A stretch of 30,812 nt of DNA from Ceraceosorus guamensis. Its lineage: Eukaryota; Basidiomycota; Exobasidiomycetes; Ceraceosorales; Ceraceosoraceae. The position numbers and the translations under genes were made by a program. The notes beneath the pieces are model-generated. The model had not been told where the DNA came from, did no database searches, and saw only the letters and a program-made list of their open reading frames with translations. Positions 1-9,937 of the stretch are shown here, in pieces; within the stretch, counting starts at the first letter, position 1, and every line of letters begins with the position of its first letter. The stretch covers positions 1 through 30,812 of the forward strand of contig NW_020290138.1 of NCBI RefSeq assembly GCF_003144195.1. The letters run 5' to 3'.

Positions 1-417
1 CCCCTCTCTTTTTCTTTCTTTTAAGTGATTTGCCCCCTGTATTCACCTCAGATTTGTTCCAGGATGGAACGGGAGGTCTGGGAATCTCATCGATTATACT
101 CGTCGGACAAAGTGAGAACAATCTGACTCGGCTCGACAAGAGCGCCGAAGCACACATCTGGTGCAATCGTAGGCGACACGTCGCTCGAATGTGGAAAGCT
201 ACATTTTGGATTTGTAGGTTCGCAGGCCTGGGCAAGTTGGTTGAGGGGTCGGAGTCTCTGCCTGCGGCACACATTCGTCGTGGGTCGAGAGGGCTTGGGA
301 GGGGAAATGGATGACTCGGAGCATGTGCTCGTTTACGATCTCGACGTGGTTCAGTGCTACAAGCCTTCTTTCTCAATGATTGTTGTAGGTGCGTCTGCCT
401 TCTGTATCAGCATGCAT

Positions 418-452
<35 letters not shown>

Positions 453-475
453 CTTCGGAAGGCTCGTCTTGGGAT
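1..475. other. Unassigned left edge, possibly the end of a neighbouring gene
   Basis: This stretch lies downstream of the minus-strand helicase stop. A plus-strand frame is open from about 124 to 501 (it includes the words GDTSLECGKLHFGF and EHVLVYDLDVVQ), and a minus-strand frame is open from 272 to 87. Splice-like signals are present (CTCAG at about 50, GTGAGA at about 112). I recognise no family in any frame. It could hold the last exon of a gene that starts left of the window, or only 3' flanking sequence. Confidence 0.3.
420..452. repeat. Poly(T)28 followed by A5
   Basis: A run of 28 T residues (420-447) is followed directly by five A residues (448-452). On the minus strand this reads as an encoded poly(A) tract starting about 28 bp after the stop codon of the ZNFX1-type gene, so it lies in its 3' UTR or just beyond. 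No target-site duplication or retroelement body is visible next to it. Confidence 0.9.
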
Positions 476-3400
476 TCAGCGAATCCATTCGGAGCGTCTA
501 GCGCCCTGCGCTCGAGCAAGTTGCATGAGCTCGGCATCTCTGTGAACAGGCGCAATGCCATTTTGAGCTGGGAAGCTTAGCGGCAGCGGAATCGAGGTAG
601 TGCGCAAACGCACCTTGAATTATCGTCGAGGACGCGATGAGAATCTCCTCCGATCGCCTCTCCGCATTCAGGACATGTCGCAACCTCCATTGCTTGCCCG
701 CACTGATAGGATACAAGATTAGACAGGGGCCAGTCATTTGCACAATTCGATGATGAGCGAGCGAGCGAATTGCTTGCGGATGAGCTACTCACATCTCCAA
801 TCGTGAAAGAGTGCCCATTCGGACAGCGATAAAAGTGTCCGTCATCGGCGTACTCCAGTGCTTTGATGATCATCGCCTTTTCTGAGAGCGTGACTGGCCT
901 GTAGCGCACGACTCCCTTCTCAAGCTCGACCAGCCACTCCGAGACGCTGAGGTGCATTGCTTGGAGCTCGCGAGACAAGATTTCGCCTTCTTCGCAGAGT
1001 GCCGGACTCGTCGTGGCCGCAAAAACCTCCCATGCGGCTTCTGCGCGCTCTCGGGCAGCGAGGAGCTTCTTGCGCGCTCTTTCGAGGCTTTCCTCCGAAT
1101 TTGACTTGATCTTGGGAGCTGGTCCCTTTGTCGAATCACCTGCTCTGAAGCTGCTTGACATCGTCTTGTCCAGCTCGATCAAGAAGCGAGTATGCTCAAA
1201 ATCGATGCGATAGAGCAGCAACTCGGCTCGCATTTCCAATCGTCCCGATTTGGCTCCGCGCGCTTTGCGTATGACCTTTTCGGCATCACACCCCGAGCTC
1301 TCGAGCATGAAGTGGACCTGTTGATGAAATCGCAAGGTAATATCAGCGACTGCGTGCTTGATGAGGTGAGCCTGAAAGGTTCAAAGGAGACATACCTGAA
1401 ACTTCCACAGACGAGCTTCGCCAAAACGCTCCTTGTCAAGCATTTGCTGCAACGCGGTGGCGATGCGTAGCATGGCCACACGCGCATGCAACATCATGAG
1501 CATGGCCTCAATTTGGATTCGTGTGTCGGCCTGAGATCGAGGCATGGCTACGCATCGATGAGATTCCGCCAAAGCCTTTGCATCCGAGTTCGGATCGTCG
1601 TCGGAATATTTGGGACGCGCTTCCTGGTATGCCTTGCTCAAGGCTGCTTCGAATGCCTTTGATTGAAGACAAAAGATTTTAAAGGTCAGCGCACTGGTTC
1701 GTTGAATCTCATAGCCGGAACGCCTCTGCCGGACTCACGGTGACCAGTTGCGCTACACAACCAATGATTCATTACATAAGCAGGAGCTCGAAGTGGTGTC
1801 CTTGAGCCACGCGACTCACTTTTGCTTTCGCTGAGCTGCCGAGCCTTCTCGTAGAGGTGGCGCAGCTCGGTTGTAGCTCGCATCCACGGATAGTGGATAT
1901 CGTAAGGCAGCTTGAAGGCCTTCGAATTTGTAAGATTGTGCGCAGTCATCAAGAGCGCTTCCGATTCCTGCTTAAGGCGATCGCGACAAATGGAGCGCAA
2001 CGCGCGGGTTGTTGGCTGATCGATTTTGGGCGCCTTCACCCGCGGATCCCGAAGTTCGGACAAGAGAGAGGTGATCTTGTGGGCAACGTCGATAGAAGTC
2101 CAAAGCCTCTGGAGCTTCTCAAGCTCCTCACCGAGACGAGCAAGCGCTCGCCTCTCGTGCTTGTCCAGGCGTGAACGCGCGAGCGGTCGACCATACCTGG
2201 GTGACAGAATCTGTGCTCGACAGGTTGGGCATGTGGGACCGTTGCTGAAAGCGGAAGGCGGTTGACGTAAACCGTCCCATTGCCCATTTGTCGGATTCTG
2301 CGTGAAGTAAAGAAGCATCTCGCAGTGCCCATCGAGGGTCTCCACTGTGAAAGTATGGCCACAAGTGCTGAAAAGGTGGCCATGAGCTCAGTAAATTGCT
2401 CAGATGTCAGAGGATTATGTGCCGCCCGGACTGCACTCACAGAGTAATGATACGCTCGGACAAATCACTGACAGTGTGATTGAGATCCAAAAGCGCCCTC
2501 ATACCGAGCAGATCCACAATTTGGTGTTTTTGGGAGTCCGATGAGCACGTTGGACAGAGCTGCTGAGCACAAGGTTCTCCGCAGACTGCGTTGCGAGCGG
2601 AGGTCAGCACTGCGGTACGCACATCAGCCGGTCGAATACATACCGGATGGACAAGAATGGCCACAGGCCAACAACTCGTCACAAGCTTCGTCACATGGCA
2701 ATCGTCCACACGGCTGTCCGGGACGAGGACACGTCAGTGCTCGATGGATCCTGACTAGTCCACTAAGCCAGACTCACCGTGCCGCATGGCTCTGGACAAG
2801 CGCCCTGATGCTTGCAACTCCAGGCGCAAGGTTCCAAGCAGATGACGCACGGATCCGAGCACAGCGAATCGCAACGGCGATGTTCGCACGTCTGCGTGTC
2901 GCATCTCTCTTGACAAGGTCCACAACCTTTTTGTGTGTGGCTCGTGTTGCACTTTGCCCCGCACTTGTGTCGGCAGCTCTTGCGCTCTTTGCCGCATCGG
3001 TGTTCTGAGTGTGCCAGACGAGGCACGAGGTCAGGTGTCGTGCAATCGGACGTCTCGCTTGCGTCCTCCGTGCCTTGCTCGCTGTGGTCGTCGCGCTGCG
3101 TGGTGGGCGTAGAGAGTTGCTGGCAATCATGGCAGTCCGCCTCACAAGGACGGCCGCAACATATCAGAGTGATGCCGCAAGCGACAGTGCACTTCACTGC
3201 GGAGGCATCGACATGGCACGGAAGACGAGTCTGATGCTCGCAGTGAGTCATTTGCTTCTCTACCATGACGTGGCAGGTGTAAGTGCCGGACATCGCAGCA
3301 TGACACGGCACGCGCTTGGCCTCGTGACCGCACGGCAAGGAGAGCGCGGCAATTTCGAAATCGCATTTTCTGATCGGCCAAAGCATAGCTCATCAGCAGC

Positions 3401-6400
3401 GGTGGGATCTCGCTGTCATCTTCACTCACCCGCAGTCTTGCCAGCATGCTTTGGAGCAGGGATGCTCACAGCCGGGCTGCAGCCTTCGGCAATCCGAAAG
3501 ACAACGAACTTCGAAGTCCTGTCGTCAAGAAAGGGAAAGTCGTGTTCATTTAGGCCCCATTGTCTGCTGGCTCGAAGTCTAGCAGAAGAGATTGGAACTC
3601 ACTTCGTGGCTTCGCGGGTGGCACTGTGAAGAATAGTGACAGGTCAGAAATGGCACTCAAATAGACCGGATCCAAGCCGGCAGCCGGGAACGAACCTTCA
3701 GAGGGCACACATGACCGCATTGAAGTTCCTTGCCACATGGTCTAGCGCAGCCTCCGTCGGGCGCCCAGTGGGCTATCTGCTCTGGGTCAGCTGCTAAGTA
3801 GTCTTCATCCGGATGCGAGACACACCGAAGCTGTTTGATTTGGAATGGCGTTAGTATGGCAACGAAGTCGAAAAGCGCTGTGTGGAACTCACCGGTAGGC
3901 CGGTGAGGATGCTGCCAGTGTTCTCGAATTTCTGGACGACTGTAGCCCAGAATTGGCTCTGCACTGCCATTTGCGTTGCGTTACCCATCACAATCATTGC
4001 ATCACGCGCCCGCGAGAGAGCGACGTTAGCGCGATTGGTAGACTGGAGTCACAGAATAGGTAGAACAGTCATTGTAAATGTCGTAAATGGACAATTTTGT
4101 CTCTTCGAGTGACGTAGTCCTGACCGAGCTCACTTTGACAAAACCCGCGCTTCTAGACGAAAGCGCTGCTTCAAAACTGCTAAGGTCGCCTTCGTTACGG
4201 ACCAATGAGATGATCACAATTTTGGCTTCCTCGCCTGGATGAATACGTTGCGTGCTTTCAGCAGAGCTCTTGACCGGCGGTGTGTCTTAAAGTAAATCAA
4301 TCCACTTACCTTGAAACCGATCGACCGTACCGATGCGGACTGCCGTGCCAAGGGACATGTTCTTGACTTTCATCTCGTCATGCTGTAGGGTAGCACTGTC
4401 GGGTACAGCAGCAGCGGCGTGGAGTGCTGCTTCGTCTCGCTCGTCAACTCTGACAGAGATGTGTTCAGACGCGAGTCTTTCTCGCATGCGAACCAGCTGA
4501 CCGAGGTAGGTTACCAGAATGCATATGTCCCCCGGCTTTGTGTACCCTTGGTTCAGCAAATGCCGGACAGTAGCGGCGGCCATCTCCACCTGAGTCAAAG
4601 TTGGTCTTTGAGTTAGCGTGAAATCCGTGAAGGCATACGAGGGTTACGAGCTCACTTCATAGGCGTTTGACTTGCTGGTCGAGTGTTGCATCGTTTCTTC
4701 TCGGTGGGTGTGATGCTGAGGTGAAAGAACACTATAGTGTGAGCTCATGGCGGTCCGATGCGAGAAGTCTGCGTTTGCATCTCCACGCACGATCCACATC
4801 ACATTCTTGCCGAGCCCCTTGACATCAGGTCTGTCGAGCGTGGTGTCATGATCCTCCAAGTTCTCGTACAAGCCTCGGACGAGCTCAGAGATCTCCGGAC
4901 GCATGCGACGCTGCACTTCCAGCCGTCTCATGGGAATTCGACACTCTGAGGCTAGCCGCTCCATTAGAGACAAGTCGAGGCGATAGGCTTGTCCGCCTCG
5001 CGCGTTCTCGACAGACAAGCCGAAATTGTTGACGTGAGGACGGAGCTGCATTGGATCGCCGATGAGCACGAGCTGCTCCATAGATCGAGTCAGGCAAGCG
5101 AGCACATGAGCCTCGAGCACCTCGCCCGCTTCTTCGACAACCAGCACCCGAGGCTTGATGCGCTGGACATGAGAAGGAACAGGAGTTGCGCATAAGATTT
5201 ACCGTGACTCCTCGTTTCCTGAAGGCACCGTGCTCACCTCTAGAAGGCCACAGAGCTGTGCAGCGCCGGTCGTTGTGCATCCGATCACTTTGGCCTCTCG
5301 AGCAACTTGAAGGCGAGTCTGACAAAGTTGTCATAAACACTCAGCATCAGCGCAGGGCAACGAGCGCGACGCGAGCTGTGCTTACTTGATCTCTCAGCTC
5401 ATTTATAGCTGCTTTGGCGGCTGTGAGCTGTTGTGCTGCGCGATCCATCTCGGGAATCGCGATTCTCATTAAATCGCCCTGCCAATGCTCTAGTAGCCTC
5501 TGTCGCTCGCCCTGACTGAATGTCCACAGTTCGGTGTCCGCGAGAAGCTCTTCCAAAGGACGCACCAGCGTGCTGGCTTGTGAAGCGCTGGAAGACGTGG
5601 AGGAACTGTCTGTGACGTCTGCATCCAGTGTCGGCATCACCGCGCGCTTGTCAGGCTCGGCGGACTCGTCGCTGTTCCAAAACCAGCCTACGTCCGAGCC
5701 GTCATCGCCGTCGTCACTGCCATTAGCCGCCTCGGAGTCGTCACTATCATACTTTGATTGTAACGCGCTCCACATGTTCGTCGCTGGCTTGTCGTTATCG
5801 TGGCCTCGCTGTAGAGGGACAGTCGAGGAGCTGAGAGCGCCAGCGTCGCTCGGAACACGTGTCGCTTGATCCGAACGTTCAAGATCTTGCAGCGAGGCCC
5901 AGTATGATAAAAGCGTCTCATCATACGAAGGCTTGTCGGCCCGCGACCAGGTCCGGTATTCCTCCCACAACTGAGCAATGTGGTCGGGTGGCTGTTGGAT
6001 CGCGTGGAGTTGACGAGGGTAGTTGTCTTCAAGCAGCTCCTGGAGCAACTTGTAGTTCCAACTGACAAAACGAGGACGTGTTTGCGAAGGCGCGGGACAA
6101 GCGCTTCAATCGCGGCGACTTACTGAGTACGGCTTGCAACTTTCGCTGCATCCAGCATTGACTGCTCCGTTTCCTTTATGTTCTTGAAGGCCCTAGCGTA
6201 CTCCCCACTCCGGGCCCTGGGTACGGCCTCGCAAAGCGTGTCCAAGTTAAATTGGCTGATTGTGTCGTGCTGTGATCGTGAACCAAGTCTTACAAGACTG
6301 CTGATGCCGTGGCCATGCAAGTCATTTAGGAATCGGTCCAGAGCATGATTGGTCACGCAAACCACCAAAATTGGCGAAATGCCGGAGTCTAGAAGCGTCG

Positions 6401-9400
6401 ACAAGAGATGGACCCCTGTGTAGCTCTTTCCGGTGCCTAGAGACGGTTCAACGGGCACGCACGAGGTTGAACGTGAACTCCTGAAGCTTCGAACGGAGCT
6501 GAACAGCTGCCGACTCACCCGGCGGGCCTTGTATGAGAGACACTTGAGTGTCCAATGTCGATAGCAGGGCCGTCATCTGCGAAGCATCCAGCACGCCATC
6601 AGCCAATGGAGCTTGCTGACGGATGTTGCCTGGCTCCACGTGAAGATTAGGGGCATCCTGGGTCCCATCACTCGAGCCGTCCGTACTCGAATCCGTTTCT
6701 TCCGTCGTTTCGCTAGGCGCCTCGTCCAAATTCTCAGCAATGGCGGCGAGCAGCTTTAGGAAAGCCTGGTCTCGGGGCGGAGGTTTCTTCAAAAGCCCCG
6801 TGAGGTCAAACTTGAAGCCTGGGATGCGAGAGTAATTGGGTGGCTCCATTTCCACGTCTCGCAGTGAGCCAGCGGCTCGCGACGTGATGACTTCGCTGAA
6901 AGGGATGTCGCGTGCCTGATCAGCCAGTCTCTGCAGCGAGCGCAAGAAAGGTTCAACGGTGTTGAACAGAACTCCGGACACCTCCGCAAGGAGGCTGATG
7001 CCACGCAAATCTTCTCCGTGTCCAGCAGCGACCTTGAGCATTGCGTTGTCGAAGAAGTGCACGTCTATAGTCAGCGATCCATCTGCGCCGACGAAGCGAT
7101 TGCACTGATTTCCCAGGTGAGAGACTACTGTGCCCAATTGCACCGTCATCTCAGCTTCTGAGTCGGCCAAGGCGACGTATGCCACCAATGCACCGAAGGT
7201 CAGCGCTGAGGAGAAGCGAACAAGTCATCAGCACGATTGCAAATCGAATGGCGCGCAACAATTTCTCATGCACTGACCGTGCCTAGTGATGGACTGCCAA
7301 TATGCAACACTATCTTTACGATGCGCGTTTCTGATGTCGAGAGAGGCCGGTGCTGGCAGGACTATACCAACGGCCGGCCCCTGCTGCAAATGATGTGAGC
7401 AAGACGTGCGGCGCACACAACAGACGGATCCCAAAACTGACCTTTGCAGAGATGGAAATGTCGGAGAAAAATCACCTCGCCATCGCCATACAGACGCAGC
7501 GTCGCGCCGTCTTCAGGTCCACGGTACACACCACCGTGTGCTGCAAGAAGTCGCGAACACTCATTGTGCTCAGCGTTGCCTAGCAAAGTCTGCCTGAGGT
7601 CTTTGATGAGAATGGGCAATGTCTCTAGTAGGGGTCCCAAGAACTCATGTCGAAGAAGTCGGAATTGAGTGTCGATGCTGCCAGAGGGATCTAATAGCTG
7701 TCAGCGTAGCGTGGACGATAGGTAAGCTGCACGCATCGACTTACACTCGAGCCATGGAATTTTCCGGCAGATGGTGTGGCGCGCCAGCTACTGTCGAAGG
7801 CAGGAAGGGGGGAACATCACACTTGAGTTCTTGTGCCGTGGGCCCAATCTTGATGCGGGTGATATCCGCGTGATCGTTATCGTGGCGGGGACCCGCCTTG
7901 CGGAGCTCGCCCGGACCGGTGTTCTCCCAAGCGGCATGCAGCCAAGCCAACTGGCCTGTACTGATCGAAGGTACGTCGGTGACAAATTGGGGTCGCTGAG
8001 CATTTGCTGAAGGCTCTGGCACAACAGGTGTGAGCCGGGCCTGCAGACGCAAAAGTACGTCTTCTGCTTGCTTGACGCAGTATTGTTGTTCTTTGGTTGA
8101 GAGTGAAGAGAACAAATCTTCATCGAAGCCGCCTGTTTGCAGAATGTTGAGCCACTCCTTCAGCCACTTCAACAGAAAGGCGCAGAAGTTCCAAAGCACT
8201 TTGCGATGCAAGTCGGCTGCTTCGCTGAATATCTTCGTGTACCTGTGGGCGCATTGGATGCTCAACGAGCGACTTCAAGAGCGCTCGTTAAAAGCCTGAG
8301 CGTGCTGGACTCACTCTTCTAGCAGGATGCACGTCGGCCAAACAACTTGGAAGTGTGTGATCAAGTTGAAATTCCTCGGGTTACCGGGCGCCTTGAGCTG
8401 GCGTGCCTTCAATAGAGTTGACAAGTGGCACTGGATAGACTCCAGCATTGGGGCGAGGGAGAGCTCGACGATCCCCAGCAAGTGCGATCTGTTGACCGAA
8501 GTAGAGTCCAGGACTTGTTCGCTGCTTAAAAACTGTGATGGATTGATATAGCAAGGAATCAAGTCAAGCGCCAATCCATGCGCGAAACTCTAGCTCACTC
8601 ACCAACAGTACTGGCACCATGATCTGCTGAAAAGACATTTTGGGCGACGCAAAGGATGTGGTGGTGGACTCGTGGTCCGCGATCAAAATCTTGCGGAGCG
8701 TAGATGCGCGAGAGCGGTTACGATCTGCCATGCGTCCGACCAATTCTGCTCGCGCAGAGTGGTCGGACTGGTGGGAAAGCCAAGCCTCACGGGAGAGTCA
8801 GCGAGGTATCCTTCGAACGGGTCGCTACCCTAGGCGAGGTACTACACACCCATGCGTTCATGGATACCAGCATGGAGCCCAGAACTTTGGCCTGATCGGG
8901 GTGATCGAAGTCGAAGGCCGGACGCAAAAAGGTGTTCAGCCGACGATGCACGTCTTCGGGGCTGATACCGCTGCGTGGAAACAAGACGTTGCTTCGTCTC
9001 GTGTGTAGCGTCTGCATTAGAACGCGTTGAAGTCGCGGCGGCTCAAAGCTGATCGGTTCGTTTCCCTCTGCGACCGCCTTCGTGCCCAGCATGGACACGG
9101 CGGTTGAGGGGCCCGGCGGAACGTTAGGGCGCCAGAAAAGAAGTGCGTCTGTTTTGTCCGAGCGAGCTGGCTCGTCAGAGGGTGCCTGCGCGTGGAAAAA
9201 ATAGCATCGGTCACCATAGGGGCAGCCTGATGGTGACGAGTAGAGTCTGCAAGCGCGGGGAGTAAAACTCCATTTCGAGGAATGCGGAACAGCCTCAGCT
9301 TTCTTGTTAGCGAGGACACAGCGTGATCGCTCACTCACTTTTGCGACATTGACTCGTCAGAGGGTGCCTGTGCGTGCGAAAAATGGCATTGGTTACCATA

Positions 9401-9531
9401 TGGGCAACCTGAAGGTGTCGAGTAGAGTCTGCAAGCGCGGAGACTAGGATCCCATTTTGAGGAGTGCGGAAGAGCCTCAGCTTCCTGAACCGTCAAGACA
9501 CAGCATGATTGCTCACTCACCGTTGCGACAT
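476..9531 (-). CDS. ZNFX1: NFX1-type zinc-finger RNA helicase (ZNFX1/Hrr1 family)
   Basis: SF1 helicase of the ZNFX1 family; relatives act in small-RNA silencing (S. pombe Hrr1, C. elegans ZNFX-1) and dsRNA sensing (human ZNFX1). Exons, 5' to 3': 9531-9521, 9428-9339, 9246-8850, 8767-8603, 8532-8315, 8242-7747, 7697-~7442, ~7383-7278, 7205-6519, 6436-6124, 6061-5386, 5318-5238, 5162-4656, 4589-4310, 4234-4134, 4042-3893, 3830-3696, 3623-3603, 3518-3430, 3369-2778, 2713-2644, 2585-2441, 2367-1820, 1752-1739, 1656-1396, 1317-793, 702-614, 539-476. All joins keep frame except the one near 7442/7383, which I could not resolve. Order in about 2,360 aa: CCCH fingers (1-60); conserved N-terminal region (VELSLAP, DTQFRLLRHEFLGPL); Walker A GPPGTGKS (~808); TNHALDRFL; IGCTTTGAA (~1150); Walker B VVEEAG; IGDPMQL; VDRFQGEEA; NRANVALSRAR (~1465); NF-X1 Cys/His array (~1515-1860); CGHTFTVETLDG with CPTCR..RYGR; RZ finger (~2300-2335). 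Human ZNFX1 is about 1,900 aa; the excess is mostly acidic Ser-rich insertions. The start codon is the least certain point. Confidence 0.92.
614..860 (-). other. RZ-type zinc finger at the C-terminus of the helicase
   Basis: The spliced product reads FYRCPNGHSFTIGD, then an intron (792-703), then CGQAMEVATCPECGEAIGG and DSH. This is the RZ finger shared by ZNFX1 and RNF213. All expected ligands are present: Cys of CPNGH, its His, Cys of CGQ, and the CPEC pair. In RNF213 this finger is needed for E3 ubiquitin-ligase activity, and the His and the Cys seven residues later that matter there are both kept here. The intron falls exactly between that Asp and Cys. Catalytic activity of this protein is inference only. 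Confidence 0.85.
2441..3830 (-). other. NF-X1-type cysteine-rich zinc-finger array
   Basis: Six exons (3830-3696, 3623-3603, 3518-3430, 3369-2778, 2713-2644, 2585-2441) carry repeated CGH and CxxxC patterns, such as CGKELQCGHVC, LSLPCGH, CGAKCNTSHTQKGCGPC and LLACGHSC. This is the NF-X1 array that follows the helicase core in ZNFX1-type proteins. One exon is only 21 bp (CHPRSHE, 3623-3603) and supplies a Cys-His pair, so skipping it would break a finger without shifting the frame. Confidence 0.88.
4134..6530 (-). other. SF1 RNA helicase core
   Basis: Motifs run in order on the minus strand: motif I IQGPPG ending at 6519, with TGKS resuming at 6436; Ia TNHALDRFL (about 6350); IGCTTTGAA (about 5280, in the 81-bp exon 5318-5238); II VVEEAGEVLEAH (about 5130); III IGDPMQL (about 5060); V VDRFQG-EEAKIVIISLVR across the intron 4309-4235; VI NRANVALSRAR in 4042-3893. 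Walker B is EE in place of DE, as in human ZNFX1. An acidic, Ser-rich insertion of about 100 residues sits in exon 6061-5386. Nothing needed for catalysis appears to be missing. Confidence 0.9.
9172..9531. repeat. Tandem duplication of an exon-intron unit encoding a CCCH finger
   Basis: Two direct copies of about 179 bp (about 9172-9350 and 9352-9531) are roughly 80% identical by eye. Each contains, on the minus strand, ATGTCGCAA followed by a GTGAGTGAGC donor, an intron-like stretch, and a finger-coding segment (LYSTPSGCPYGNQCHFSH in the upstream copy, LYSSPSGCPYGDRCYFFH in the downstream copy). Both end in HAQAPSDE. Finger spacing is C-x8-C-x5-C-x3-H if the first Cys is retained. The downstream copy needs splicing because AAGTGA follows its MSQ in frame. 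Joining donor 9338 to acceptor 9247 keeps the frame. Confidence 0.88.
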
Positions 9532-9869
9532 ACTTGCAGCTCAACGACAGCGCTCAGGGCGCTGCCAGACGGTGATCGCTTTGCCTCGTACCTCTGACAA
9601 GAAGCGATGACGGTATTGTTCTGCGCGTACCGGATCCGGCGACCTATCGGTGCACAGGAAGTGCAGGTGAAGAACGAATGGTGGAAGAAGAGGATGAGAG
9701 AGAGGAATCGTTACTTCGCAGGTCGGCCTGACATATACGAGGGAAGCTGTCGGACGAGTCAAGATATCGAGCAGCTTGAGGTGCCAGAACCATCAGCAGT
9801 CATCTCGCAGACGCCTGCTCTTTAAGATATACTCTGTTGGGCGCCTCTCGCTCATCAACGACACTGCGA

Positions 9870-9937
9870 GAGTGGTGCGCTTGAATGCCCACGGCCCCGA
9901 TTCTGTTCGAGTGGCTCGCCTGAATGCCACCTGCCCC
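9870..9937. repeat. Imperfect 29-bp direct repeat, 39-bp period
   Basis: Copies at 9870-9898 and 9909-9937 share GAGTGG..CGC.TGAATGCC and end in GCCCC, with 23 of 29 positions identical. They lie about 340-400 bp upstream of the helicase start. They could be a duplicated regulatory element or a chance local duplication. Confidence 0.6.

Noticed and set aside
420-476. Poly(A) tail of a retroposed gene copy
   Set aside because: The adjacent gene has about 27 introns, so it is not retroposed, and no retroelement sequence or target-site duplication is visible.
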